Of a stretch of DNA of 64,000 bases, positions 35,790 to 44,751 are shown piece by piece. Below the pieces are notes generated by a model. It saw nothing but the letters and a program-made list of their open reading frames with translations, was not told the origin of the DNA and made no database searches. Position numbers and translations under genes: made by a program. The DNA is from Psychrobacter cibarius (GTDB lineage: Bacteria > Pseudomonadota > Gammaproteobacteria > Pseudomonadales > Moraxellaceae): contig CP131612.1 in NCBI GenBank assembly GCA_030686115.1, positions 186,001 to 250,000 of the forward strand, read 5' to 3'. Position 1 is the first letter of the stretch. Each line of letters starts with the position of its first letter.

Positions 35790-37244
35790 ATGCCTATCAA
35801 TATGCTTACAGCGCAATCTAAGTTTTATGTGCCGCATTGGTTAAAACGTAGTGCGCTGGTGCTTGCTGTCAGTACCTCGATGGTTACTGGCGTCACTGCC
35901 ACCGCCATGGCGAGCGCCCAAGCTGTCGTCACCACGGCGGATTTTTCTGACTTAGTGCAGCAAGTTACCCCAGCCGTTGCCCGCGTAAATGTCACCAAGA
36001 CCGTCAGCGAGGCTGAGCTTGCCAAAGCCCAAACAGCCGAATTGTTACGGCAGTTCTTTGGTGATCGTTTACGTATTCCTGATCAGGCTGCCACGCCAGC
36101 GATTGAGCATGCTTATGGCACGGCTTTTTTTGTCACAGCTGATGGTTATATGCTGACCAACCATCATGTGGTGGAGGGCGCTGATAAAATCACTGTTACT
36201 CTTAACGATAGAACGGAGCTTGATGCAACCTTGGTTGGTAGTGATGAGCGCTCTGATGTAGCAGTGTTAAAAGTCTCGGGCAACCAATTTCCTGCTTTGC
36301 CTATCGGCGACTCGAATGCTCTGAAAGTAGGGGAGCCAGTACTAGCTATTGGTTCGCCATTTGGTTTTGATTACTCAGCATCGGCGGGCATTGTCAGTGC
36401 TAAATCACGCAGTTTTTCACGCGATACTAGCGTGCCATTTATCCAAACAGATGTGGCATTGAACCCGGGTAACTCAGGCGGTCCACTATTTAATCAGCGT
36501 GGTGAAGTGATTGGTATTAATTCGCGTATCTTTAGTGGTACTGGTGGTTATATGGGTCTGTCGTTTTCCATTCCGATTGATGCGGCGATGGATATTTACG
36601 AGCAGCTAAAAACTGATGGCGAAGTGGTACGTGCTTATTTAGGTATTTATCCGCAAGACATCGATCGCAATTTAGCAGAAGCTTATAACCTAGATCGTCC
36701 TCAAGGTGCACTACTGACAAGAGTATCACCAGACTCACCTGCACAAAAAGCTGGTCTAAAACCTGGCGATATCATTTTGCAATATAATGAAGTGCAAATT
36801 ATGCGCGCCTCAGATTTATTAAACTTGCTCAATCGTGCCAAACCGAGCGATAGCTTCCGCGCACAGATTCAGCGTAATGGTAAGCAGATGACCATCAGCG
36901 GTAAACTCACTTATGCGCCCAATGATGTGAGAGCACAAAGCGGCGATCAGCAGAATGATGAGGTGCAGTTAGGCTTGCGTTTACGTAACTTGACCGCTGA
37001 TGAGCAAGCAGAAATCGCAGTGGATAATAAGACGGGCATTTTGGTTACCACAGTTGACCCAACGGGATTGGCGGCGCGCTCAGGTCTATTGGCAGGTGAT
37101 GTGATTACCAATTTCCACCAAAAGCCAATTAAAAAGGTCACGGATTTTTCAAGCGCGATCTCATCATTGCCCAAAAAAGGCGTAGTAACCATTGAAATTA
37201 TCCGCCAAGGTATTCCCGCGATTATTGGCTTACGTATTGAGTAA
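35790..37244 (+). CDS. Periplasmic DegP/MucD-type serine protease
   Basis: An HtrA-family protease and chaperone of the periplasm. A signal peptide (about 1-43, ending in AMASAQA) is followed by a trypsin-like domain with the triad His in TNHHVVEGADK (about 124), Asp in RSDVAVLK (about 154) and Ser in PGNSGGPLF (about 227). Two PDZ domains follow at about 275-365 and 390-480. The length (484) fits MucD/DegP. I chose ATG 35790 because GGAGGA precedes it; the frame-opening ATG 35778 lies within that ribosome site. It is transcribed alone. Confidence 0.93.
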   Translation: MPINMLTAQSKFYVPHWLKRSALVLAVSTSMVTGVTATAMASAQAVVTTADFSDLVQQVTPAVARVNVTKTVSEAELAKAQTAELLRQFFGDRLRIPDQAATPAIEHAYGTAFFVTADGYMLTNHHVVEGADKITVTLNDRTELDATLVGSDERSDVAVLKVSGNQFPALPIGDSNALKVGEPVLAIGSPFGFDYSASAGIVSAKSRSFSRDTSVPFIQTDVALNPGNSGGPLFNQRGEVIGINSRIFSGTGGYMGLSFSIPIDAAMDIYEQLKTDGEVVRAYLGIYPQDIDRNLAEAYNLDRPQGALLTRVSPDSPAQKAGLKPGDIILQYNEVQIMRASDLLNLLNRAKPSDSFRAQIQRNGKQMTISGKLTYAPNDVRAQSGDQQNDEVQLGLRLRNLTADEQAEIAVDNKTGILVTTVDPTGLAARSGLLAGDVITNFHQKPIKKVTDFSSAISSLPKKGVVTIEIIRQGIPAIIGLRIE

Positions 37245-37505
37245 GCCTTGATAGCTTTGATAGCTTGGTAGGAGTAATGGGTAGTCGGGGCAGCAACTGA
37301 GCATGGCATAACAGGCGCGTCAATAATTCTACTTGTCTATGATAGAGCTCGACCCCTATAATGGCTGATTTTTTTAACCATGACTTAAAATAATTTAACA
37401 TTGTCACTAACTTGTTCATGGAGCGATTTATTTATCGCTCTATACGTTCTAATATAGGGTAAGCCAGTTGCTCGGCTCATACTCTCTCGTAACCATCAGG
37501 TAATT

Positions 37506-38714
37506 ATGACTGACCATGCTCTTTATATCCTAAGTATCTCTACGACAGCAGTATTGCTTGCGTATATTATACTGTGGTCAGGATTACAAACGTTCAATGC
37601 CAATCCTACCAAACGTTTTATGCGTATTTGGTTTAAATTGGCACTATATTATGCTGCCTATACTATGCCCGTTTGGGCTTTGCTGTTGGTGATAGGTTGG
37701 TCGCAAGACATGCTGCCGATACTAGCGCAGCTATCACTACCACTCGTGCTAGTGGCTGTATTTGCAATGGGGTTCTATTTTTATACCGTGGTGATACAAC
37801 CCAATCGTTTACGTTTAGATCATCATGCAATCGACTTAGATTTATCCACACCGTTGACGGTTGCCGTATTGGCTGATTTACGCATAGGCTTGTATAGCGG
37901 CAAGCCGCGTCATATTCGTAAACTGGTTGCTACCATCAATGCGTTACCAGCAGATGCGGTGCTGATTACGGGCGACTGGTTATATTATCCAAGTGCTGAT
38001 TTAGTGGGTCAGCTCATGTTGTTTAAAGGGGTTAATAAGCCTATTTATACAGTGATGAGTACCTCAGACTTGCGTTATCAATCGATTAATACGACTAAGC
38101 AAGGACAGCCGCTATTAGAAGATACGTTGTCCAGTGCCTTTGATGTACTCGATATTAGCTATATCGGTCAGCAGTGTACGTCACTGCCACTTAAATGTAC
38201 TGGGGCTACTAATGCGCTTTCAGTAATGCCCAGTGCGAGCTATTCTAAAAATAATAAAGAGGGTTTTAGACAGCAAAATTTGGAAAATAGCCCAACCGTC
38301 GCCGTGCTTTGCGGCTGGCAAGATGTTCCTAAACAGTTTGCTGATATTGAAGAGGCAAATGCGTCTGATAAAGCCGCGCTTGGTGCTGAAATTGCTAATA
38401 CCACGAAGCCCGTCATCATCTTGGCTTCACGATTTGATAGTATTAGCGATTTGCCAAAATCCTTACAGCCACGACCACTATTGATTACTGGTGCAGCAAA
38501 GGCGATTCAAAAAAATATATGGTTGGCACAAAAACAAAAAAATATCGCACGTAGTAGCGAGCAGTCAACCCTGTTGAATAATAGCCGCATGGGTAAGCAG
38601 CGGGGTTTATACCAACATGGCAGTGCGCAGATATTTGTCAGTAGCGGTATTGGTACACGAGGGTTGCCTTTTCGCTTGTATCGCCCCACTATCGATGTGT
38701 TGACGATTCGTTAA
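37506..38714 (+). CDS. Degenerate metallophosphoesterase-like membrane protein
   Basis: 402 residues: about three N-terminal membrane segments (6-110), then a domain laid out like YaeI-type metallophosphoesterases. The metal motifs are altered. Where DxH is expected there is VLADLRIGLYSG (about 120), GDWLYYP stands for the GD motif (about 155), and VMSTSDLRY replaces GNHD (about 182). I see no GHTH. The family C-terminal motif is kept (IFVSSGIGTRGLPFRLYRP). I read it as a catalytically inactive relative; the function is unknown. It is the only gene between the protease and dapA. Confidence 0.65.
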   Translation: MTDHALYILSISTTAVLLAYIILWSGLQTFNANPTKRFMRIWFKLALYYAAYTMPVWALLLVIGWSQDMLPILAQLSLPLVLVAVFAMGFYFYTVVIQPNRLRLDHHAIDLDLSTPLTVAVLADLRIGLYSGKPRHIRKLVATINALPADAVLITGDWLYYPSADLVGQLMLFKGVNKPIYTVMSTSDLRYQSINTTKQGQPLLEDTLSSAFDVLDISYIGQQCTSLPLKCTGATNALSVMPSASYSKNNKEGFRQQNLENSPTVAVLCGWQDVPKQFADIEEANASDKAALGAEIANTTKPVIILASRFDSISDLPKSLQPRPLLITGAAKAIQKNIWLAQKQKNIARSSEQSTLLNNSRMGKQRGLYQHGSAQIFVSSGIGTRGLPFRLYRPTIDVLTIR

Positions 38715-39152
38715 CATGACTCAAAAGACTTATCAGCGCTGATTCATTGCGCTAAACTGAGAGTTGAATAATAAGGCTGTTGGTTTGTAGGTTGTAACGG
38801 CATGTCAGCAATTCAATTGATTGAACGTTAATTGATTGATAGCGGTCAAATCAAAATATGCTACACTAGCAGGCGTTTTTATTATTCTATTTTTAGTATT
38901 AAATAAGCGTTGTCGGTCATTGGCAAAAATAAGGCCAAGACGATTTTTAGCATCTATATTGCGAACGCTTTTATCATAGAAAAAGATTGATCATAAAAAA
39001 TACTCAGCATTAATATCAAGCAAGATATTGCCAATGGCGCCTATGAATGTACACAATATGAGTACAGGCGTAGACGTAATCATTGACACTTGCCAACGAC
39101 CTATCATGTGACAGCTTTGAAAAAAGCTAGGATAATACAGTAAGGCACGGTT
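38715..39152. other. Gap upstream of dapA
   Basis: 440 bases. The palindrome ATCAGCGCTGAT at 38732-38743 follows the preceding gene. A possible promoter (TACACT at 38862-38867, with a badly spaced TTGATA) would leave a long dapA leader of about 280 bases. No gene or known riboswitch recognised; a lysine riboswitch was looked for and not seen. Confidence 0.5.
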
Positions 39153-40058
39153 ATGAGCACAGCATACGACGAGATCAAAACCCGACTACAAGGCTCAATG
39201 GTAGCCTTGGTAACGCCCATGCATCCTGACGGCACGGTCGATTATAAACGTCTGGCGGATCTCATAGATTGGCAGATTGAGCAAGGCACACATTGCCTCG
39301 TTGCCGTTGGTACTACTGGCGAGTCAGCGACCCTATCTATGCAAGAGCACAGCGATGTTATTCGCTACTTTGTTCAGCATGTCAAAGGTCGTGTACCAGT
39401 GATTGCTGGCACAGGTGCCAATAATACGATGGAAGCCATTAAGCTGACCCAAGATGCTGCCGACGCTGGTGCAGATTGTGCGCTATTGGTTGCGCCTTAT
39501 TATAACAAGCCGCCACAAGAAGGCTTATACCAACATTATAAGGCTATCGCGCGCGCGGTAAATATCCCGCAGATGCTTTATAATGTGCCAGGACGTACGG
39601 TCGTTGATATTGCACAAGAGACCGTAGAACGTCTGGCTGATATCGATAATATCGTTGCGATTAAAGATGCCACAGGCTCTATCGCTCGCGGTGAGCAATT
39701 GATCAAAGCAGTGGGCGATAGAATCGTCGTGCTATCTGGCGATGACGGTACGGCGCTTGATTTGATGACATTTGGTGGTAAAGGTAATATCTCAGTCACT
39801 GCCAACGTCGCCCCGAAAGCGATGAGCGAGACTTTTACAGCGGCGCTTCGTGGTGATTTTGATGCGGCTCATAAAGCACATGATGTGGTCAAGCATTTAC
39901 ACCGTGACTTGTTTATTGAGTCAAGTCCTATCCCAGCCAAATATGCGCTTCATAAAATGGGTATGATAGATACTGGTATTCGTCTGCCTTTGGTATGGTT
40001 GGCTGAACAACATCATGCCACTATTGATGACGCCTTGGTGCGTGCGAACTTATTATAA
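39153..40058 (+). CDS. dapA: 4-hydroxy-tetrahydrodipicolinate synthase
   Basis: It condenses pyruvate with aspartate semialdehyde in lysine and diaminopimelate synthesis. Signatures are GSMVALVTPM near the N-terminus, GTTGESATLS (about 50-60), YYNKPPQEGLYQHY (about 115-128), the Schiff-base Lys in IVAIKDATGS near residue 170, and SGDDGTALDL. The length of 301 is normal. The next two genes, a BamC-like lipoprotein and purC, keep the enterobacterial dapA-bamC-purC order. Confidence 0.96.
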   Translation: MSTAYDEIKTRLQGSMVALVTPMHPDGTVDYKRLADLIDWQIEQGTHCLVAVGTTGESATLSMQEHSDVIRYFVQHVKGRVPVIAGTGANNTMEAIKLTQDAADAGADCALLVAPYYNKPPQEGLYQHYKAIARAVNIPQMLYNVPGRTVVDIAQETVERLADIDNIVAIKDATGSIARGEQLIKAVGDRIVVLSGDDGTALDLMTFGGKGNISVTANVAPKAMSETFTAALRGDFDAAHKAHDVVKHLHRDLFIESSPIPAKYALHKMGMIDTGIRLPLVWLAEQHHATIDDALVRANLL

Positions 40059-40093
40059 AATGATGCGTGTAAATGCTAACTCAGAGAGATAAT

Positions 40094-40408
40094 ATGATGA
40101 AAACATCATCACCGACTGCAAAAAGATTCCCTGCGCTGCTGACCTTAATATTGGGAAGCACCTTAGTATTGAGCGGTTGCCAAAGTGCTAAAAACTTACT
40201 TGGTAAGCGTGACAATGGTAGTTTAGAATATCAGCAAAGCAAAAAGCTTGTGCCAATAGAGCTGCCTGCTAACAAAGAACCAGCGCCTTTTGTACCTTTG
40301 TATGCAACTCCTAATGCTGGTGCAAATACCCTGAAATTACAGAACGAATCAGGTAATCAGTACCAGCTACCGAAGCCTGAGCGCGCTGTCAGTAGTCCTT
40401 CGAATTAA
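40094..40408 (+). CDS. Short BamC(NlpB)-like lipoprotein
   Basis: 104 residues with a lipobox LVLSGC near residue 26. The rest, NGSLEYQQSKKLVPIELP followed by a Pro-rich chain, resembles only the unstructured N-terminal segment by which BamC binds BamD. The two helix-grip domains of E. coli BamC (344 residues) are absent. The position between dapA and purC is exactly that of bamC in E. coli, which supports the relation. It starts at ATG 40094 after AGAGAG; an upstream ATG at 40073 is also in frame. Confidence 0.7.
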   Translation: MMKTSSPTAKRFPALLTLILGSTLVLSGCQSAKNLLGKRDNGSLEYQQSKKLVPIELPANKEPAPFVPLYATPNAGANTLKLQNESGNQYQLPKPERAVSSPSN

Positions 40409-40538
40409 AGCTATTTCCTTATTTATACCGCTGACATTTTACAGTGATTAATGTAAATATTATTCATTCTGTCATACAAAAATCAGCGGTCGCTGCGCGT
40501 TTTTACCACATAAGCTTGAACGAACAGGAACTCCCATA

Positions 40539-41252
40539 ATGCAAAAGCAACAACTGCTGTATAAAGGCAAAGCCAAATCTGTCTATGAAACTGAAGATAA
40601 TGATCTTTTGATTCTACATTTCCGTGATGATACTTCAGCGCTTGATGGCAAGCGTATTGAGCAATTAGCACGCAAAGGTGTCGTTAATAATCGTTTTAAT
40701 GCTTTCATCATGCAAAAACTGGCTGATGCTGGTATCGAAACGCATTTTGAAAAGCAATTGTCTGAAGATGAAGTATTGGTCAAGCGTTTAGAGATGATTC
40801 CAGTTGAGTGCGTGGTTCGTAACTTTGCTGCGGGCAGCTTGGTTCGTCGTTTGGGCTTAGAAGAAGGGCAAGCATTGACGCCGCCTACTTATGAATTGTT
40901 TTATAAAGATGATGCACTGGGTGATCCAATGGTCAATGAGTCACTTGCTGTGTCTCTTGGCTGGGCAACCGAAGCACAACTTGCCAGAATGGAAGAGCTG
41001 ACTCATCAAGTAAATGAAGTGTTAAATGCGTTATTCGAAGCAGGTGATTTGATACTGGTTGATTTCAAACTAGAATTTGGTGTGTTCCATGACCGTATCG
41101 TCTTAGGGGATGAGTTTTCACCAGATGGCTGCCGTATTTGGGACAAGACGACTAAGAAGAAGCTGGATAAAGACCGCTTCCGTCAATCATTAGGCGATGT
41201 CATTGAAGCTTATGAAGAAGTGGCTAACCGTATTGGTGTGCCATTAAGCTAG
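40539..41252 (+). CDS. purC: SAICAR synthetase (phosphoribosylaminoimidazole-succinocarboxamide synthase)
   Basis: It adds aspartate to CAIR in purine synthesis. The N-terminal [17 protein letters not shown] (about 4-20), the [14 protein letters not shown] motif (about 26), [21 protein letters not shown] (about 85-105), DFKLEFG and [13 protein letters not shown] are all typical. The length of 237 matches E. coli PurC. It ends at a terminator. Confidence 0.96.
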   Translation: MQKQQLLYKGKAKSVYETEDNDLLILHFRDDTSALDGKRIEQLARKGVVNNRFNAFIMQKLADAGIETHFEKQLSEDEVLVKRLEMIPVECVVRNFAAGSLVRRLGLEEGQALTPPTYELFYKDDALGDPMVNESLAVSLGWATEAQLARMEELTHQVNEVLNALFEAGDLILVDFKLEFGVFHDRIVLGDEFSPDGCRIWDKTTKKKLDKDRFRQSLGDVIEAYEEVANRIGVPLS

Positions 41253-41293
41253 ATGTTTGATTGGCACTGCACTGCAGGTCAATCTTTAGCGTA

Positions 41294-41325
41294 AAAAAAA
41301 CTGAGCCATGTGCTCAGTTTTTTTG
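41294..41325 (+). terminator. Intrinsic terminator of purC
   Basis: AAAAAAACTGAGC and GCTCAGTTTTTTT form a 13-bp stem with loop CATGT. Confidence 0.9.
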
Positions 41326-41512
41326 TGATTTTAAATTAATCTTCGTGTTTATCTTACGACTAATAATATAAAGGCTTTGACCTAAAGGTAGTCGTTATTA
41401 TCAAATATGGCTATTCTGAATAGCTCCACTGCTATTTGATTTACTTCATTATTATCTAAAGATAAGAACAACCTCTTTATTAAAATAGTTAATGTTGGAG
41501 TTATAGGATTTA

Positions 41513-42832
41513 TTATAAAAACAAGAGTCCTAAACCAATCACAACACCACTGACAATCAGCACGATGACACAAAAACCCATGATATCTTTGGCTTTTAGA
41601 CCTGCGATCGCCAGTGCTGGTAATGCCCAAAATGGCTGAATCATATTTGTCCAAGCATCACCCCATGCTACAGCCATAGCAACTCGTGACGGATCACTAC
41701 CCAACATTTCCGCCGCTTCTAACATGATTGGTGCTTGTACTGCCCATTGTCCACCACCTGAAGGAACAAAAAAGTTGACGAGTCCTGCACTGAGGAAAGC
41801 AAAAAGTGGTAGCGTCTCCGCTGTTGAAACGTTGACAAACGCTTCTGACATCACACCTGCCAACCCCGAAGCTGTCATCATTCCCATAATGCCTGCATAA
41901 AAAGGAAATTGGACGATGATAGCGCCTGCACCTTTAACCGCTTCTTGAACTGCAATCAAATACTTGCGAGGTGTACCGTGAAATATAATACCAAGAAACA
42001 AGAACATAAAGTTAACCAAGTCGAGCGTTAGAGCAAAACCGTTCTGTGCGAAATAATACACGATAAAGGCGATGCCCAATACGCCAATGACCATTGATAA
42101 AATCCAGCTGTTTTCTAAGCGTTCTGCTGGTGTCATATCCGATTTGGCTGGCAGATCCTCAGGGATAGGATCTACTAGAAGTTTTGGATCTACCGTAATC
42201 GTATCTTCTTTTTTTGGCATCATCAGACGGTTTAATAAAGGGACGATAATAACCAATGCTGCGACGATAATTAGGTTATAGCTAGCAAAGATGGTCGCAC
42301 TTGTTGGAATAACACCGATTTTATCAACGAAGGGATGGCCTGCTGTTGCAATGGATAATGGAATCGACCCAGAGAATCCGGCATGCCAAATGATAAATCC
42401 AGAATAGGCGCTGGCAATCAATAAACGGTAATCGACATTTTCGACACGCTTCGCCAGCTCTTTGGCAAATAATGCCCCAATGACCAAGCCAAATCCCCAA
42501 TTAATCCAGCTTGCTGCAAGCGATACTAAGGTGACCAGTATAATCGCACTACCTGGCGAGCTTGCGAAACTGGCAAGTTTACCCAGCCCTTTTTTAAATA
42601 TGGGGCTGCTTGCTAATACAAAACCAGTTACTAGCACCAACACCATTTGCATTGAGAATGCCAGCAAAGCCCAGAAGCCTTCACCCCAAAACGCCACCAT
42701 CTGTACCGGTGAAGAGTCGGTTAAACCTAAGCCCATTACAAAAATAACCAAGGTTAAAATAATGACGAACAGAAATGGATCTGGTAAATATTTTTCCATC
42801 AAGCTATTCGAGAAGCGTGTAATCCCTTTCAT
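41513..42832 (-). CDS. atoE: AtoE-type short-chain fatty acid transporter
   Basis: A multi-spanning inner-membrane carrier of 439 residues, the same length as E. coli AtoE (440). It begins MKGITRFSNSLMEKYLPDPFLF, and the family motifs LASWINWGFGLVIGALFAKE (about 108), IWHAGFSGSIPLSIATAGH (about 150-168) and FFVPSGGGQWAVQAP (about 358) are present. I chose ATG 42832 because AAAGGAAG lies eight bases before it; ATG 42868 gives 12 extra residues. No ato catabolic genes are adjacent. It is transcribed alone. Confidence 0.92.
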   Translation of the reverse strand: MKGITRFSNSLMEKYLPDPFLFVIILTLVIFVMGLGLTDSSPVQMVAFWGEGFWALLAFSMQMVLVLVTGFVLASSPIFKKGLGKLASFASSPGSAIILVTLVSLAASWINWGFGLVIGALFAKELAKRVENVDYRLLIASAYSGFIIWHAGFSGSIPLSIATAGHPFVDKIGVIPTSATIFASYNLIIVAALVIIVPLLNRLMMPKKEDTITVDPKLLVDPIPEDLPAKSDMTPAERLENSWILSMVIGVLGIAFIVYYFAQNGFALTLDLVNFMFLFLGIIFHGTPRKYLIAVQEAVKGAGAIIVQFPFYAGIMGMMTASGLAGVMSEAFVNVSTAETLPLFAFLSAGLVNFFVPSGGGQWAVQAPIMLEAAEMLGSDPSRVAMAVAWGDAWTNMIQPFWALPALAIAGLKAKDIMGFCVIVLIVSGVVIGLGLLFL

Positions 42833-43061
42833 TTTTTGACTTCCTTTTTGTCTAAGTTTACGTTTCATTCCTCATTCCAATGTTACCTCATTCTTCCTTT
42901 TTTATGCTTATTCATTCAGCAGAAATCATCTTTTTGAATGCTATATCGACCTTGCAAGGTTTGTTTAAACATTCCTTAAACACTGTGTGCCATACCTTTT
43001 CTTAATTTTATGATAACTTATTAATTATTCAATGATATAAAAGCATAAAAGGTCATTACTA

Positions 43062-43709
43062 ATGTCAACGTCTCAAACTTCCACGGCGCAGCCTACTATT
43101 TTAGCGCCATCATGGTTTACTCGACCAACCTGTGTGGTCGCTGCTGACTTAATAGGTAAAGTGCTGTGTAGAAAGCTGTTAGATACGGATGGCACGCCTA
43201 AAATACTACGTATGCGTATCTCAGAAACCGAAGCTTACATCGGTGCGGGCGATCCCGCTTGTCATTCACATGCTGGCAGTCGAACGCCGCGCACTGAAAT
43301 CATGTATGAGCAAGGTGGTGTTTTTTACGTGTATTTGACTTATGGCGTCCATCATATGCTCAATTTAATCAGTGGTGCTATCGACTCCCCTGAGTCGGTG
43401 CTGATACGTGCGGGGTTTTTAGCAGAAGATAGTGGCCGCTTGCGAGATGAGCAGTTATTGAGCTTAGATCAACAACTGATTCATCCCAAGCAGTTCGCTG
43501 GTCCCGGTAAGCTGACCAAGCGTTTACAAATCGACCGTGACTTGTATGGCAAATCCATTCATCCAGCATCAGCCGTTTGGATAGAAGACGACGGTTGCAA
43601 GCCGCCAGTATCGCTGCGTCCACGGATTGGCATTGATTATGCGGGCGAGGCAAAAGAGTGGTTATTACGCTACATTTGGACAGACCATCCTTCGTTATCC
43701 AAAAAATAG
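43062..43709 (+). CDS. mpg: DNA-3-methyladenine glycosylase (AAG/Mpg family)
   Basis: A base-excision glycosylase of the mammalian AAG type, 215 residues. The segments VVAADLIGKVLCRKL, RISETEAYIGAGDPACHSHAG (about 50-69), FYVYLTYGVHHMLNLI (about 88-103), SVLIRAG and GPGKLTKRLQID (about 148) carry the substrate pocket and the catalytic Glu in ETEAY. It removes alkylated purines. The start at 43062 lacks a strong ribosome site. Confidence 0.93.
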   Translation: MSTSQTSTAQPTILAPSWFTRPTCVVAADLIGKVLCRKLLDTDGTPKILRMRISETEAYIGAGDPACHSHAGSRTPRTEIMYEQGGVFYVYLTYGVHHMLNLISGAIDSPESVLIRAGFLAEDSGRLRDEQLLSLDQQLIHPKQFAGPGKLTKRLQIDRDLYGKSIHPASAVWIEDDGCKPPVSLRPRIGIDYAGEAKEWLLRYIWTDHPSLSKK

Positions 43710-43762
43710 TAAGATTGATAGTTGATGGCTGTTTTTCTAAATAGACTGGAAGGAAGTAATAC

Positions 43763-44074
43763 ATGTATAAACTGACCGTTTTTATTCCAGATACAGCATT
43801 AGAGCAGGTCAAGTCCGCTTTATTTTCGGCGGGCGCTGGGACGATTGGCAATTATGAACAGTGCTGTTGGCAAGTGCAGGGGACAGGGCAATTTAGGCCA
43901 CTGGCAGGCAGTAATCCGAATATTGGAGCACATGATCGACTGGAAACCGTTGAGGAATGGCGAGTAGAAATGGTAGTGGCTGATGCTGATATTAAAGAGG
44001 TCGTCGAGGCGTTAAAGCAGGCGCATCCTTATGAAATGCCTGCCTATGATGTGATTGAAGTATTAGACTTTTAG
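43763..44074 (+). CDS. NIF3/YqfO-type stand-alone domain protein
   Basis: 103 residues that match the CutA-like insert domain of NIF3/YqfO proteins, here as a free protein: MYKLTVFIPDTALEQVKSAL, GAGTIGNYEQCCWQV (about 24-38), GTGQFRPLAGSNPNIG, and AHPYEMPAYDVIEV at the C-terminus. Such stand-alone copies are common in gammaproteobacteria and are structurally like CutA, but the role is unknown. GGAAGTAAT precedes the ATG. It ends nine bases from a converging lipoprotein gene. Confidence 0.88.
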   Translation: MYKLTVFIPDTALEQVKSALFSAGAGTIGNYEQCCWQVQGTGQFRPLAGSNPNIGAHDRLETVEEWRVEMVVADADIKEVVEALKQAHPYEMPAYDVIEVLDF

Positions 44075-44083
44075 GGTCAGCTC

Positions 44084-44458
44084 TCAGTCTTTTTTGATTT
44101 TAATCACGTTATAACTCGGATAGCCAAGCTCGATTTTGTAATCTTCACTGCCGCGTTTGGCTTTTACTTTTATTTTACTGTCACCTTTTTTGTATTTGAC
44201 GTCTTTGACTCGATAACCCATATTGCTGACTTTATTCGCAGCCCTTTGCTCGATAGCAGGCTGATAAAGCTCTTTATCAATGGAGTTGATGGTCTTCTTG
44301 TGCTTTTTGTAGACCTTACTGTCTTTATAAATGTCTTCGTAAAGGTCGCCGTAAGCATTATAACCAGGTGCGGTGACACAGCCAGTCGTTATCGTCAGCA
44401 ACACTGCAATCATACTAGTGCTAGTAGTGGTTTTTAATAAAGTATGGTGGTTCATCAA
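44084..44458 (-). CDS. Small lipoprotein with one PepSY-like repeat unit
   Basis: 124 residues. The signal peptide ends at a lipobox TITTGC (Cys near 27). The mature part has one copy of a unit reading RAANKVSNMGYRVKDVKYKK...IKVKAKRGSEDYKIELGYPSYNVIKIKKD. The same unit occurs twice in the neighbouring lipoprotein at 44752-45414, with very similar endings. The unit looks like a PepSY-type alpha/beta module, but I cannot confirm it. The two genes read the same way and are separated by a Correia-like element. Confidence 0.75.
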   Translation of the reverse strand: MMNHHTLLKTTTSTSMIAVLLTITTGCVTAPGYNAYGDLYEDIYKDSKVYKKHKKTINSIDKELYQPAIEQRAANKVSNMGYRVKDVKYKKGDSKIKVKAKRGSEDYKIELGYPSYNVIKIKKD

Positions 44459-44617
44459 ATCCTCTTATGATGTCAAAGATGTTTTTGCGTCTCTTATAAA
44501 AAAGGGTCAAATAAACCAAGGGCTGGCTTATTTGACCAAAGGCATCAAGTAGTCAATGATGCCAAAAACTTTATTTAATAGCTTTATTTTACTTATCTCA
44601 TTTTTAATGCACTTAAA

Positions 44618-44725
44618 TATAGTCGGTTCAATATAATTTAGATTCAAGGAAGGCAAGCGAAAATACTATAAATAGTAGACTAAGCGAGCCTGACACCGTA
44701 TCTGATTTATATAGGATTGACTATA
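44618..44725. repeat. Correia-like element, copy B
   Basis: 108 bp with imperfect terminal inverted repeats: TATAGTCGGTTCAATATAA at the left and the complement of TATAGTCAATCCTATATAA at the right. The core is the reverse complement of copy A (TACTATAAATAGTA, then CGAGCCTGACACCGTA). It sits between the two lipoprotein genes. Confidence 0.8.
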
Positions 44726-44751
44726 ACTATCAATTGAATGGAGGATATGCT

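Noticed and set aside
38715..39152. Lysine riboswitch upstream of dapA
   Set aside because: The long leader made it plausible, but I see no conserved lysine-riboswitch elements and no terminator hairpin before the gene.
41382..41654. 90-codon frame near the end of atoE
   Set aside because: It overlaps atoE in another frame and has no ribosome site.
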